Source: Asticcacaulis machinosus
GTDB taxonomy: Bacteria; Pseudomonadota; Alphaproteobacteria; Caulobacterales; Caulobacteraceae
Reading direction: 5' to 3'
Assembly: GCF_028550435.1 (NCBI RefSeq)
Contig: NZ_JAQQKV010000001.1
Coordinates: 248,001-312,000 of the forward strand
DNA length: 64,000 nt
This document shows, piece by piece, positions 26,249-35,972 of the stretch. The notes beneath the pieces were generated by a model. That model did no database searches. It had not been told where the DNA came from and saw nothing but the letters and a program-made list of their open reading frames with translations. Each line of letters starts with the position of its first letter. The first letter of the stretch is position 1. Both the position numbers and the translations under genes were made by a program.

Positions 26249-26292
26249 TTTTCTAACCGCTCGCCTTTGAAATTTAGTTTGAGGAATATCTA

Positions 26293-26766
26293 TTGTCACA
26301 AGAACAACCCTTGCGCATCCTGATCGTCGAAAGCCGGTTTTATGATGATATTTCTGATGAACTTCTGGCCGGTGCCAAATCCGCGCTTGAAGCCTATGGA
26401 GCTGAGTACGATGTGGTGACGGTGCCAGGGGCGTTCGAAGTGCCGGCGGCAATCGCTATGGCCGAAGATGCGGCACATCGTCCGACAGGGCGTCACTACG
26501 ATGGTTACGTGGCTCTGGGCTGCGTTATTCGCGGAGATACTACCCACTATGATTATGTCTGTACGGAATCAGCCCGCGGCCTGATGGATCTGTCGATGAA
26601 CCAGCGTCTGGCGATTGGTTACGGTATTCTGACGGTCGAAGACGAAGATCAGGCCTGGGTGCGGGCACGACGTTCCGAAGGTGATAAAGGCGGCACAGTG
26701 GCCAAGGTTTGCCTTGATATGATTGCGCTGCGTAAATCCTTGCTGGGTGGTGGTGTTCATGACTGA
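26293..26766 (+). CDS. ribH: 6,7-dimethyl-8-ribityllumazine synthase
   Basis: Condenses the pyrimidine intermediate with dihydroxybutanone phosphate to the lumazine precursor of riboflavin. Start is TTG; GAGGAA lies about 6 bases upstream and no other start codon fits. GAFEVP (46-51) and [14 protein letters not shown] (76-89), with H85 as the catalytic histidine, are conserved. 157 residues fits the icosahedral or pentameric family. It overlaps nusB by 8 bases. Confidence 0.94.
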   Translation: MSQEQPLRILIVESRFYDDISDELLAGAKSALEAYGAEYDVVTVPGAFEVPAAIAMAEDAAHRPTGRHYDGYVALGCVIRGDTTHYDYVCTESARGLMDLSMNQRLAIGYGILTVEDEDQAWVRARRSEGDKGGTVAKVCLDMIALRKSLLGGGVHD

Positions 26767-27283
26767 GTCCCCTAAGCCGCAAAGCCTTAAGGAGGTGATG
26801 GAGCACCTCAATACACCTGAAGTTAAGGGCAAAACCTTAAGTGCCCGCGACAAGCAGGCGCGCACTGTGGCCCGCCTCGTTCTGGTGCAGGCGCTCTATC
26901 AGATGGAACTGACCGAGCAGGGCGTTGAGACCATAGTTCGGGAGTTCTCTGACTTCAGGTTCGACGGGGATCTGGAAGGTGAGCCTTTGGGTGAGGGCGA
27001 TATCGATTTCTTTTCCGAAGGTCTTCGCGCCGTGGTGAGAGAGCAATCGACTATTGATCGTAATATCGCAGAACGCTTAGCTGCGGGGTGGCGACTGGAT
27101 CGTATCGATACGACCTTGCGAGCCATTCTGCGTTCCGGGGCGTGGGAACTTGGTTTCCGAAAAGATATTGGTAAGGAAGTCGTGATCAACGAATATGTCG
27201 AAATCGCCAAGGCGTTTTTCGGTGAAACCGAAGCGAAATTCGTTAATGGCGCGCTTGATGGTATAGCGCGCGACGTCAGATGA
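26759..27283 (+). CDS. nusB: transcription antitermination factor NusB
   Basis: Binds boxA RNA with NusE (S10) to promote rRNA antitermination. I chose ATG 26759, overlapping ribH by 8 bases, giving 174 residues; a longer in-frame extension is not supported. An arginine-rich helix, [21 protein letters not shown] (split near 30-50), and the C-terminal [18 protein letters not shown] (about 136-153) match NusB. An N-terminal extension of 25 residues precedes the core. thiL overlaps its stop (ATGA). ribH-nusB-thiL is a common order. Confidence 0.94.
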   Translation: MTESPKPQSLKEVMEHLNTPEVKGKTLSARDKQARTVARLVLVQALYQMELTEQGVETIVREFSDFRFDGDLEGEPLGEGDIDFFSEGLRAVVREQSTIDRNIAERLAAGWRLDRIDTTLRAILRSGAWELGFRKDIGKEVVINEYVEIAKAFFGETEAKFVNGALDGIARDVR

Positions 27284-28245
27284 CGGATAATTCCGAATTC
27301 AGCGTGATCGATAGATTGTTCAGGCCCCTTGCGGGGCTAACGTCTGAGGCGCGTGGATTGCGGGATGATGTGGCGGTCTTACCTTCCGATAATACGCATG
27401 ATCTGGTTGTTACCACTGATGCTATGGTCGAAGGGGTGCATTTTTTAAACACTGATCCGTTGGATAAGGTCGCGCAAAAGCTGCTGCGTGTGAACCTGTC
27501 TGATTTGGCCGCCAAGGGCGCTGTGCCTTATGGTTATCAATTATTGACGGCCTGGCCGCAGGGTTTGCCGTTTGAAGCCAAACAAACCTTTGCCAAAGGG
27601 CTTAAGGCTGATCAGGCGCAGTTCAATGTAGCACTATTCGGGGGGGATACGGTTTCGACGCCAGGGGCGTTGATGGTCAGTGCAACCCTGTTTGGCCGCA
27701 TAGCGAAGGGGCAGGCCGTGGCGCGCGTAGGCGCGAAAGCCGGTGATCGGGTGCTGGTTAGTGGTCCCATCGGTCAGGGCTATCTTGGCCTGAAAGTCTT
27801 ACAGGGGGAATATTCGGCACTGTCGGCGGAATTTAAATCTGAATTAGTTGATGCGTATCAATTGCCTCAGCCGCGCCTTGATATGGCGGACGTGGTAAGG
27901 GGCAATGCGCACGCTTCAATGGACATTTCAGATGGTTTGGTGGCTGATGCGGCTCACATCGCTCAGACATCAGGGGTGGATATAGATATTGACCTCAATC
28001 GGGTGCCGACGTCACGGGCGGCGCGGGCGGCCATAGCATTAGGTGCCAGTGTGCTGGATCTGATTAGCGGCGGTGATGATTACCAGATTTTATGTACCGC
28101 GTCGGGTGAACGCGCCAAAGCTTTGTGTAATGCGGGTTTCGTCGACATCGGGGAATGTGTTCCGGCGAAAAGCCAGGGACAGGTCGTTGTGCTGTCGGAC
28201 GGTAAACCTGTTGAGATGGAAAAGACCGGTTGGGTGCATAGCTGA
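27280..28245 (+). CDS. thiL: thiamine-monophosphate kinase
   Basis: Phosphorylates thiamine phosphate to thiamine diphosphate using ATP and magnesium. LRDDVAVLP (27-35) with acidic metal ligands, TDAMVEGVHF (about 46-55), NLSDLAAKGAVP (72-83) and MDISDGLVADA (about 214-224) are conserved AIR synthase-like motifs. 321 residues fits. The start overlaps nusB (ATGA). It ends the rib-nusB-thiL run, and an unrelated secreted-protein gene follows. Confidence 0.94.
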   Translation: MTDNSEFSVIDRLFRPLAGLTSEARGLRDDVAVLPSDNTHDLVVTTDAMVEGVHFLNTDPLDKVAQKLLRVNLSDLAAKGAVPYGYQLLTAWPQGLPFEAKQTFAKGLKADQAQFNVALFGGDTVSTPGALMVSATLFGRIAKGQAVARVGAKAGDRVLVSGPIGQGYLGLKVLQGEYSALSAEFKSELVDAYQLPQPRLDMADVVRGNAHASMDISDGLVADAAHIAQTSGVDIDIDLNRVPTSRAARAAIALGASVLDLISGGDDYQILCTASGERAKALCNAGFVDIGECVPAKSQGQVVVLSDGKPVEMEKTGWVHS

Positions 28246-28274
28246 ACACTAAATCTCAATAATTATCGGATGTA

Positions 28275-28715
28275 ATGTCCGTTATGTCGGCTTTTCACAA
28301 ATTTGCACTCGTTGCTTTTATAACGGTCACATCGCTTTCGGCGGGGGCCTCTTATGCTGCGGGCGCGCCTAAAAAAGACGCGGCTGAGGCGGGTGATCCT
28401 TATGTGAGACTGGCACCGGTGGCCATCCCGGTGTTTGAAAACCAGTCCGTCGTAAATTACATATTTTTGACTGTAAAATTGAACCTTACGGCCAAGGCTG
28501 ACGTCAGCAAATTACGCGAAAAAGAACCCTATTTCCGCAATCAGCTTATGCAGGCCGCCTACAAAACCTCTTTTGCGCTGCCAGATAAACGTGACGTATT
28601 GGACGAAGCAAGGTTCAAAAAAGTTATGATGTCCGAACTTGGCCAGGTAGCTGGGCCCGGTATGATCCAAAGCATTGAAATCGTAAGCCAGACACCGAAA
28701 CGCCGTAGTCGGTAA
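28275..28715 (+). CDS. small exported or membrane-anchored protein, unknown
   Basis: 146 residues with a classical signal sequence (hydrophobic segment about 10-25, then SAGASYAAGAP, likely cleavage near 28). The mature part begins DPYVRLAPVAIPVFENQ, followed by NYIFLTVKLNLTAKADV, and ends in a very basic PKRRSR tail. The beta-strand pattern with a short RNQLMQAAYKTSF helix faintly recalls FliL-type periplasmic domains, but I cannot assign a family. It lies 29 bp after thiL, possibly the last gene of that unit. A start at 28284 is also possible. Confidence 0.6.
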   Translation: MSVMSAFHKFALVAFITVTSLSAGASYAAGAPKKDAAEAGDPYVRLAPVAIPVFENQSVVNYIFLTVKLNLTAKADVSKLREKEPYFRNQLMQAAYKTSFALPDKRDVLDEARFKKVMMSELGQVAGPGMIQSIEIVSQTPKRRSR

Positions 28716-28986
28716 ATTCAAGCTGACTGCCGTTTTTGAAATACGGCGTAGTCGCATGTTGTTATGGTGCGGCGCAAAATGTTCACGCTCTTTCTGGCCG
28801 TTACGATACCTATTTTCACCAAATAACGTCTTATTGTTGCATGTATTTGTAAGATTTGGCACTCTGCCACTCATGTGAGCGGTGCGCTTACACGCCCGAA
28901 CACTAAAAAAGTGCCAATAAAGGCTAATGAATCCCAATCGTTAGCTAATTAAATAATCAAATAATAGTGCAATACAGGGGTTATCA

Positions 28987-31173
28987 ATGACAACAGAGTT
29001 GGTAAGCATGGCCGGGCCGGATGCAGGCACCACCATGAGTTTGGTTTTGGCAACAGGGGGTGTGGCGCTGCTGTTCGGTATCATACAGGCTCTTGGCTTG
29101 ATGAAGGCTGATCAGGGGTCTCAGGCGATGAGGAATATCGCCGCCGCCATTCAGGAAGGGGCTCAGGCCTATCTCAAGCGTCAATATACGACCATTGCCT
29201 TAGTCGGCGTGGTCATTTTTGTTTTAGCATGGGTGTTTTTAAGTGATCTGGCCGCCATTGGATTCCTGATTGGTGCGGTTTTGTCAGGGGCTGCTGGTTT
29301 TGCCGGAATGCTGATCTCTGTCCGTGCCAATGTCCGCACCGCTCAGGCGGCGTCCCAAAGTCTGCAGAAGGGGCTTGATCTGGCATTTAGCGCCGGGGCC
29401 ATAACAGGGCTTTTTGTGGCGGGGGGGGCGCTGTTAGGCGTGGCCGGCTATTATGCGATCCTGACCTTGGGGATGGGCCTTGAAGGCACCAGCCGCGATG
29501 TCATTGATGCGTTGGTGGCGTTGGGTTTCGGGGCGTCGCTGATTTCGATCTTTGCGCGACTGGGCGGCGGTATTTTCACCAAGGGGGCTGATGTTGGCGG
29601 TGATATGGTCGGTAAGGTTGAGGCAGGCATCCCCGAAGATGACCCCCGCAATCCGGCGACAATTGCCGATAATGTCGGTGATAATGTCGGAGACTGCGCG
29701 GGCATGGCCGCGGATTTGTTTGAGACCTACGCGGTAACGGTTGTCGCTACGATGGTTCTGGCAGCGATATTCTTTGCGGGCTCTGAGCTGGTAAGCCAGA
29801 TGATGCTGCTGCCACTGGTAATATGTGGCGCTTGTATACTGACGTCGATTGCGGGGACTTTCTTTGTTAAATTAGGCAAAGATAACAACATCATGAATGC
29901 CCTATATAAGGGCTTGATCGTCACTGGCGTCCTGTCGATTGCGGCGCTGGCGGGTGTTATCCACTACTTCATCGGGTTTGACACACCCATCACCTATGCA
30001 GGTGCACCGCAAGCCTTTACGGGGCTTACACTGTTTTATTGCGGTCTTGTGGGATTGGCCGTTACGGCAGGTTTCATTGTGGTGACGGAATACTATACCG
30101 GCACGGGCAAGCGTCCTGTGGTCTCTATTGCTCAGGCATCTGTCACCGGACACGGCACCAATGTTATTCAGGGGCTGGCCGTATCTATGGAATCCACCGC
30201 TATTCCGGCCCTGATCATCGTATTTGGCATTATCGGTTGCTATTTGCTGGCCGGATTGTTCGGAATTGCTATCGCGACGACGACCATGCTGGCACTTGCG
30301 GGTATGATTGTGGCTCTGGATGCGTTCGGGCCGGTCACGGATAATGCGGGCGGCATAGCCGAGATGGCGGGGCTGGATAAAGAGGTCCGCCACACCACCG
30401 ATGCACTGGACGCTGTTGGGAATACCACCAAGGCCGTTACCAAGGGCTACGCGATTGGCTCAGCGGGGTTAGGGGCATTGGTGTTGTTTGCGGCCTATAC
30501 GTCTGATCTTCAATACTTCAGCGCCAATGCCGCGCCAGGCTCATTTTTTTACGGACTTGGGGAACTGACATTTTCTCTGTCCAGTCCGTGGGTGGTGATC
30601 GGGCTGCTCATCGGCGGTCTGTTGCCTTATTTGTTTGGCGGCATGGGCATGACGGCTGTGGGCCGGGCAGCGCAGAGCGTGGTTGAGGAGGTTCGCAGAC
30701 AGTTCCGTGAAGATCCCGGCATCATGGCGGGTACGTCTAAGCCTGATTATGGCAGGGCCGTAGACATGCTGACTAAGGCCGCGATTCGCGAAATGATCGT
30801 GCCGTCTCTGTTACCGGTACTGTCACCGATTGTCTTGTTTTTCGCGGTCTACCATATCGGTGGCGCGGTTCCGGCGTTTGAAGCGCTGGGGGCCATGCTG
30901 TTGGGCGTCATTGTCACGGGTATTTTTGTGGCTATTTCTATGACATCGGGTGGCGGTGCCTGGGACAACGCCAAAAAATCGTTTGAGGACGGTTTTATCG
31001 ACAAGGACGGCGTGAAACATCTGAAAGGTTCAGACGCTCACAAAGCCTCAGTAACCGGTGACACCGTTGGGGATCCTTACAAGGATACATCTGGCCCGGC
31101 TGTAAACCCCATGATCAAGATCACAAATATCGTGGCCTTGCTCATGCTGGCGGTTATGGCCCATGCGGGCTGA
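28987..31173 (+). CDS. hppA: proton-translocating membrane pyrophosphatase, potassium-independent type
   Basis: Couples hydrolysis of pyrophosphate to proton export across the membrane and recycles pyrophosphate from biosynthesis. About sixteen membrane helices; the active site [20 protein letters not shown] and [21 protein letters not shown] (near 205-245) are intact. At the diagnostic site the sequence is [10 protein letters not shown] with K482 and T485; potassium-independent enzymes carry lysine here, whereas potassium-dependent ones carry alanine. 728 residues. The 271-bp upstream region shows no strong motif. A terminator follows. Confidence 0.95.
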   Translation: MTTELVSMAGPDAGTTMSLVLATGGVALLFGIIQALGLMKADQGSQAMRNIAAAIQEGAQAYLKRQYTTIALVGVVIFVLAWVFLSDLAAIGFLIGAVLSGAAGFAGMLISVRANVRTAQAASQSLQKGLDLAFSAGAITGLFVAGGALLGVAGYYAILTLGMGLEGTSRDVIDALVALGFGASLISIFARLGGGIFTKGADVGGDMVGKVEAGIPEDDPRNPATIADNVGDNVGDCAGMAADLFETYAVTVVATMVLAAIFFAGSELVSQMMLLPLVICGACILTSIAGTFFVKLGKDNNIMNALYKGLIVTGVLSIAALAGVIHYFIGFDTPITYAGAPQAFTGLTLFYCGLVGLAVTAGFIVVTEYYTGTGKRPVVSIAQASVTGHGTNVIQGLAVSMESTAIPALIIVFGIIGCYLLAGLFGIAIATTTMLALAGMIVALDAFGPVTDNAGGIAEMAGLDKEVRHTTDALDAVGNTTKAVTKGYAIGSAGLGALVLFAAYTSDLQYFSANAAPGSFFYGLGELTFSLSSPWVVIGLLIGGLLPYLFGGMGMTAVGRAAQSVVEEVRRQFREDPGIMAGTSKPDYGRAVDMLTKAAIREMIVPSLLPVLSPIVLFFAVYHIGGAVPAFEALGAMLLGVIVTGIFVAISMTSGGGAWDNAKKSFEDGFIDKDGVKHLKGSDAHKASVTGDTVGDPYKDTSGPAVNPMIKITNIVALLMLAVMAHAG

Positions 31174-31198
31174 TATCGTAAATTCACATGCGTATACG

Positions 31199-31226
31199 AA
31201 GGCCCCGTTTAGGCGGGGCCTTTTAT
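31199..31226 (+). terminator. terminator of hppA, shared with the convergent HxlR gene
   Basis: AAGGCCCCG and CGGGGCCTT form a 9-bp stem with a 6-base loop, followed by TTTTATTTT. The reverse-strand HxlR stop codon (TAA) lies inside this T-tract. It serves hppA; on the reverse strand the tract after the stem is short of T residues. Confidence 0.9.
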
Positions 31227-31612
31227 TTTGCGGACAGGGCTTCGATAGGTTCGGATGTGGAATCAAAGACATTGCGGGCTTTTAATATGTCGCGACGGGC
31301 ACTAGCGGCCCATTCACGCAAGATATTCACCGGCTGGATCAATGACAGGCCCAAAGGCGTCAGTTCATAATCTGCAAAACCCTGGCGGTGAATATTGTGA
31401 ACGACAAAACCGTCCCGTTCCAATGCCCGCAGAACCAGCGAAAGCATACGCTGGGAAATACCTTCGACTTCGCGTTTAAGCTCGCTAAACCTCTTGGGGC
31501 GGTCTTTTAAGGTCAGAATTATGTACAGACTCCAGCGGTCGCCCAGTCTGTCGAGTATATCTCGCATTGCCGCGCATTCGTGGTTGTCAGGCAAATTTTT
31601 AGATTGCGCCAT
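31223..31612 (-). CDS. HxlR-family winged-helix transcription regulator
   Basis: 129 residues with the HxlR fold: DRLGDRWSLYIILTL, then RFSELKREVEGISQRMLSLVLRALE (DNA-recognition region split) and YELTPLGLSLIQPV. A single cysteine, C13 in NHECAAMRDIL, is the only one near the N-terminus, where several HxlR proteins have redox- or aldehyde-sensing cysteines. It is convergent with hppA; its target genes are not evident. The 136-bp gap upstream may hold its own promoter. Confidence 0.88.
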   Translation of the reverse strand: MAQSKNLPDNHECAAMRDILDRLGDRWSLYIILTLKDRPKRFSELKREVEGISQRMLSLVLRALERDGFVVHNIHRQGFADYELTPLGLSLIQPVNILREWAASARRDILKARNVFDSTSEPIEALSAK

Positions 31613-31748
31613 GAAACGCGGCCTCCTACTCGGTACGCAAAAACCGAAGCTATGGTCTTATACGTAACAAGCGTAAAGCTGGATTGCTTGAGAGTTGTTT
31701 TTGGCAACAGTTTTGCTCAAAAAGACTCGTTTCAGGCGGGGATGCGAT

Positions 31749-32240
31749 CTATTCGCGCCGACGTTGACCGCCGGGGTTGGTATCTTCTTCGTTCGTGAGG
31801 GTCTGGCGACCTACGTTGCCCAGAATTTGTTCCAACGCCGTAAGCTCACGCCCGCGGGTAGGTGTTTTGGCCTGATTGAAATCAATGGCACGACCGTCAG
31901 CAAGCGTAAGCGTCTTTACCTCTTTGACAATTTGCGAGGATTTATCAAACTCAATGATCGTAACCTTGCGATCAGTAACCTGTGATTTCTTATAGGTCAT
32001 CTTACGTGAGGTCTGGTCGACATAATACCATATGCCCGGCTCAAACGAGGCCGTAAGAGACGGCGAGCCCAGCTTGGTACGCACTGAGGTCTGGGTGTCT
32101 TCGCCCACCTTGATGTCCTTGGACGGGTCAACATCCGACACCAGATAACCCTGACGAGAAATGGTTGGCGCACATGCGCTCAGGAGAGCGGCAAAGGCTG
32201 CGGCGGCAACAAAAGGAAGGCTGCGTTTGAACGTAATCAT
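31749..32240 (-). CDS. bamE: outer-membrane assembly lipoprotein BamE (SmpA/OmlA)
   Basis: Lipoprotein of the BAM complex with BamA. The signal peptide ends in the lipobox LLSAC with lipid-modified Cys23. The SmpA/OmlA domain spans about 30-115, with QTSVRTKLGSPSLTASFE and the WYYVDQTSRKMTY strand. The C-terminal tail beyond about 125 (RGRELTALEQILGNVGRQ) is alphaproteobacterial style. It is divergent from the chaperone gene across 112 bp. bamA is 27 kb away. Confidence 0.92.
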   Translation of the reverse strand: MITFKRSLPFVAAAAFAALLSACAPTISRQGYLVSDVDPSKDIKVGEDTQTSVRTKLGSPSLTASFEPGIWYYVDQTSRKMTYKKSQVTDRKVTIIEFDKSSQIVKEVKTLTLADGRAIDFNQAKTPTRGRELTALEQILGNVGRQTLTNEEDTNPGGQRRRE

Positions 32241-32352
32241 GGGGACCTGTGTTGAACCTGTTTGACCTTGGCGCGCTTAAAGTTTAGGTCTGACCCCAAA
32301 CTGACGGTTATCAGACTGTCTTTATAATGAAATCCTACGGCAAACCATACTC

Positions 32353-32931
32353 ATGTTGCAAAAACTTTTGACGGTATTCACAAAATTTAAGGCCCGGCCT
32401 GCCGTGACTACGGGGGAGAATCTCTATGGGCAATGTGTGTCGCAATCAAGGCAGGTTCCGTTTTACACCGATTATGGCGTTGAGGATGAAATAGGGGCTC
32501 GTTTTGAGCTTTTGTGCCTGCACGTTATCCTTGTCCTTCATGTCATGAAGCTTGACCCTGCTCAGTCGGATCATGAGCAGGCCAAAGAAACCTCGCAGGC
32601 GCTGTTTGACGCCCTGTTGCGAGCGCTTGACGACACTATGCGTGAGCAGGGTGTGGGCGATCTGAGCGTTGCCAAAAAAATGAAAGCTCTGGGCCGTGTC
32701 GTATACGCCCGTCTTAAGGCTTGGGACGATTTATTATCTCCACAGGCTAATGCGCCTGAGAGGGCAGATTACATCCTAAAAACGGTTTACGCGCGTGATG
32801 AGGACGATGGAGCGATCGAATCCCATGATCACAATGCGGCGCTTATGGCTGAATATGTCGAAAAAGCTTTGAAAACTTTATCGGTTTCAGCGTTATTGCG
32901 TGGTAAAACTGCGTGGCCAGAGTTAAACTAA
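32353..32931 (+). CDS. ubiquinol-cytochrome c chaperone family protein
   Basis: 192 residues matching the ubiquinol-cytochrome c chaperone (CBP3/UQCC) domain, which assists assembly of cytochrome b in complex III. Recognisable are YTDYGVEDEIGARFELLCLHVIL near 38-60 and the TMREQGVGDLSVAKKMKALG block near 95-115. No signal peptide or transmembrane segment, so it acts at the cytoplasmic side. It is upstream of the yceD-like gene (78 bp). bamE lies on the other side, as in many alphaproteobacteria. Confidence 0.88.
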   Translation: MLQKLLTVFTKFKARPAVTTGENLYGQCVSQSRQVPFYTDYGVEDEIGARFELLCLHVILVLHVMKLDPAQSDHEQAKETSQALFDALLRALDDTMREQGVGDLSVAKKMKALGRVVYARLKAWDDLLSPQANAPERADYILKTVYARDEDDGAIESHDHNAALMAEYVEKALKTLSVSALLRGKTAWPELN

Positions 32932-33008
32932 ACACAAAAGAGATTATGTTCAGTGCGGTCGTGGCGATTCTGGTTCTGCCGCCAAGCTGAATCGCATGGA
33001 GTAAAAAT

Positions 33009-33557
33009 ATGTCCAATTCCCCCCATGTCGATGATCTGCTGTGGACGCACCCAGTGGCGTTCGATAAGGCGTTTAAGGGCTTGGATATTACACTTGAAGC
33101 CGATGAACTATTACGGGCCCGCCTGAAAGAAGCCTTTGGCATGATTGACTTGGTCAATATCAAGGCTCAGGTCAAAACGCAGGGGAAGCCCGTCCATGGC
33201 CGTGGAGACATAGTTCATGTTTCCGTAGATTTGACAGCGGAGGTCACACAGGAATGTGGTGTTACCTTAGAGCCATTTACCCATACTGTATCGGCTGCCG
33301 TTGAGGTTGATTGTATCGAAGCGCCTGCGTCTGCGCCGGGCGTAACGCCTGCGGGGGAGCACGAATTATCTGTTCAGGATCTGGACGAGCCGGATGTTGT
33401 CGAAAATGGACGCATTGATCTGGGGCTTTATATCATTGAAGCCCTGGGCGAGGCTTATGACCCCTTTGCCCGGAAGCCTGGCGCTGTGTTCGAGGAACCG
33501 GTAGCTCAGGCTGAACCGTCACCATTTGCGGTGCTCTCCAAACTTAAACTGGATTAA
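33009..33557 (+). CDS. DUF177/YceD-like protein
   Basis: 182 residues of the DUF177 (YceD) family, linked in other bacteria to 23S rRNA accumulation. The internal block VDLTAEVTQECGVTLEPFTHTV (near 73-94) contains the conserved Cys and the VENGRIDLGLYIIEALGEAYDPFARKPG segment (near 130-157) the conserved D-L-G and D-P-F-A-RKPG end. The last 25 residues are variable. In this group it commonly precedes plsX, as here, and ribosomal rpmF is not between them. Confidence 0.88.
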   Translation: MSNSPHVDDLLWTHPVAFDKAFKGLDITLEADELLRARLKEAFGMIDLVNIKAQVKTQGKPVHGRGDIVHVSVDLTAEVTQECGVTLEPFTHTVSAAVEVDCIEAPASAPGVTPAGEHELSVQDLDEPDVVENGRIDLGLYIIEALGEAYDPFARKPGAVFEEPVAQAEPSPFAVLSKLKLD

Positions 33558-33703
33558 GCGGGTATGAGCGTGGCTTTGCTTCGGAAAGTTGCGCTTGCAT
33601 AGTTTTGGGTGCACGTTATTTTGCACCAATTTTTGAACGTCGATCCTGGCGTTCATGCTGTAATAAACGGGGTCTCGGTCCTTTGTCTAACATTCCTGAT
33701 ACA

Positions 33704-34828
33704 ATGGTTGCCGGACAAGGTGACAAGCTGGTCATCGCCATAGATGTTATGGGGGGGGATCATGGCCCGCGCGTCACTGTGCCAGGGGCCGCGCTGGCGC
33801 TAAAACGCGAAGGTGAAAAGCGCAGGCTGCATTTTCTTCTGCACGGAGATGAGGCGCAGATACAGGCTGAGCTTAACCGTCATCCTGATCTCAAAGCCGC
33901 ATCAACCATCGTCCACACCGATCAGTTCATCACGATGGATGAAAAGCCGGCTCAGGCGATACGCCGTAAAGGCACAAGCCTATTTAACGCTATTACCTCG
34001 GTTAAGACCAAAGATGCGCGCGCTATTGTGTCTGCCGGTAATACCGGGGCCTTGATGGCAATGTCGCGCATGATCCTGAAGATGATGGCGGAAGACTTAG
34101 AGCGGCCAGCTATCGCTTGCGGCTGGCCCAATTCAAATGGCATGGGGACGGTTCTGGACGTTGGCGCCAACGTAACATCTGACGCCCATCAGCTCATTGA
34201 ATTTGCCATCATGGGGGCGGCATTCCACCGGGCCGTGCGGGGCGTTGAAAATCCTAAAATTGGCATTCTGAACGTGGGTTCAGAGGATGTTAAAGGTCAC
34301 GAAGACGTTCGTGAAGCCCATAGGCTTTTACGCGAAGGCGGGCTTGGTCTGAATTATTATGGTTTCGTTGAAGGCGATGATCTGTTCAGTGGCAAGGTCG
34401 ATGTCGTTGTCACCGATGGCTTTACGGGCAATATTGCTCTGAAAACAGCCGAAGGGGCCGCCCGGTTTATCAAGGGTTTGCTGAAAGATGCTTTCAAATC
34501 CTCACCTTTTGCCATGTTGGGAGGGCTTCTGGCGTCTGCGGCGCTTAAGGTAATGGCTAAGCGCGTTGATCCGGGGGCATCCAACGGCGGGCCATTGCTG
34601 GGCCTTAAAGGCATCGTAATTAAAAGCCACGGCGGTGCTGAGGCGTGGGCGTTTTCTAATGCTGTAAGTGTCGCTATTTCGCTGGCGGCGTCTTCTTATG
34701 AGGACGATATCAAGAAGGCATTGGCCAATTTGTCAAAAGCCATGCCGGTGGTTCAGTCATCTGCTCTGCCGAAAAGTAACGCCGTGGCCGATGCTGGTCA
34801 GGCGGTCGAGGAGACGAAAGTTTCGTGA
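33704..34828 (+). CDS. plsX: phosphate acyltransferase PlsX
   Basis: Makes acyl phosphate from acyl-ACP in phospholipid synthesis. Signature LVIAIDVMGGDHGP (near 8-21), SAGNTGALMAMSRM, and FVEGDDLFSGKVDVVVTDGFTGNI (substrate region) are typical. I chose ATG 33704 (374 residues); a TTG at 33683 with GGGGT upstream would add seven residues, and longer readings are unlikely. Stop codon overlaps the fabH GTG by 4 bases. plsX-fabH is a standard pair. Confidence 0.92.
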   Translation: MVAGQGDKLVIAIDVMGGDHGPRVTVPGAALALKREGEKRRLHFLLHGDEAQIQAELNRHPDLKAASTIVHTDQFITMDEKPAQAIRRKGTSLFNAITSVKTKDARAIVSAGNTGALMAMSRMILKMMAEDLERPAIACGWPNSNGMGTVLDVGANVTSDAHQLIEFAIMGAAFHRAVRGVENPKIGILNVGSEDVKGHEDVREAHRLLREGGLGLNYYGFVEGDDLFSGKVDVVVTDGFTGNIALKTAEGAARFIKGLLKDAFKSSPFAMLGGLLASAALKVMAKRVDPGASNGGPLLGLKGIVIKSHGGAEAWAFSNAVSVAISLAASSYEDDIKKALANLSKAMPVVQSSALPKSNAVADAGQAVEETKVS

Positions 34829-35811
34829 ATATGCGTTTTATGAGATCTGCCGTCACTGGAGTAGGCGGCTACCTGCCGGAAACCATCCTGAGCAATGACG
34901 ATTTTGCCCGCATGGTCGATACCTCAGATGAGTGGATACGTGAGCGCACGGGTATTACTCAGCGTCACAAAGCCGCCGATGGTGAAGTGACCAGTGATCT
35001 GGCTGTGGCTGCAGCAAAAGTAGCCTTGGCGGCTGCGGGCAAACAGGCCGATGAGGTAGATCTGATCATCATAGCGACGACGACGCCCGATATGACCTTT
35101 CCGTCTACAGCGTCGATCGTTCAGCGCAAGCTGGGGGTGCCTGCGGGTGCCGCTTTTGATGTGCAGGCGGTCTGCTCAGGCTTTGTCTACGCCTTAAGTG
35201 TGGCCGATGGTTTTGTGGCGCGAGGTTTATCGAAGTGCGCACTGATTATCGGTGCCGAGGTCATGAGTCGTATACTTGATTATACTGATCGTGGCACTTG
35301 CATTCTGTTCGGTGATGGTGCCGGGGCTGTTGTGCTTGAGCCCGTTGAGGGCGAGGGAACGCCTCAGGATCGCGGGATTCTGGGTTTTGATCTGCAATGC
35401 GATGGTACCAAAACCGACCTTCTCTATGTTGACGGTGGCGTCTTCGACAATGATTACCGCGCCGGTAAAATCCGTATGCAGGGCAATCAGGTTTTCAAAC
35501 ATGCGGTTCACAAAATATCGCAGGCGGTGGAATCGGCAGTGGAAAAATCTAATATCTCCATAGCTGATATTGACTGGTTTGTGCCGCATCAGGCCAATCA
35601 ACGTATTCTGAAAGGCGTGGCGGAACGGTTGGGACTGGATGAAAAAAAGGTGATTTCAACTGTGGCAACCCATGCCAACACCTCGGCCGCATCTATCCCG
35701 CTGGCATGGTGGGAAGGTGTGCGGGATGGCCGTATAAAGCGAGGGGATCTAGTGCTGATCGAAGCATTAGGGGGCGGTTTGACATGGGCTGCCGCCGCTA
35801 TCCGGCTTTAA
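34825..35811 (+). CDS. fabH: 3-oxoacyl-[ACP] synthase III
   Basis: Condenses acetyl-CoA with malonyl-ACP to start fatty-acid synthesis. The catalytic triad is C117 (AVCSGFVYAL), His in WFVPHQANQRI and Asn in ATHANTSAASIPLA. 328 residues. GTG overlaps plsX; ATG at 34831 is an alternative. The position next to plsX matches the usual cluster linking phospholipid and fatty-acid synthesis. A 161-bp region separates it from ihfA. Confidence 0.95.
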   Translation: MNMRFMRSAVTGVGGYLPETILSNDDFARMVDTSDEWIRERTGITQRHKAADGEVTSDLAVAAAKVALAAAGKQADEVDLIIIATTTPDMTFPSTASIVQRKLGVPAGAAFDVQAVCSGFVYALSVADGFVARGLSKCALIIGAEVMSRILDYTDRGTCILFGDGAGAVVLEPVEGEGTPQDRGILGFDLQCDGTKTDLLYVDGGVFDNDYRAGKIRMQGNQVFKHAVHKISQAVESAVEKSNISIADIDWFVPHQANQRILKGVAERLGLDEKKVISTVATHANTSAASIPLAWWEGVRDGRIKRGDLVLIEALGGGLTWAAAAIRL

Positions 35812-35972
35812 AGTTAATCCCTCTCATGTTTTTGATCATGCTGGCTCGATAAGTCTTTGACGGAACGTGTAATTTGCGTAATGTAAAGATCTTAGTCTTT
35901 TATGGTTCCGATTAAGAAATCTCATAAACTGTTGGGTGCTTTTTAGACAATTCCTAAGCGGTGTACAAAAAC

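Noticed and set aside
23822-26766. FMN riboswitch in the riboflavin operon
   Set aside because: Gaps within the operon are too short for the FMN element and no matching core was seen.
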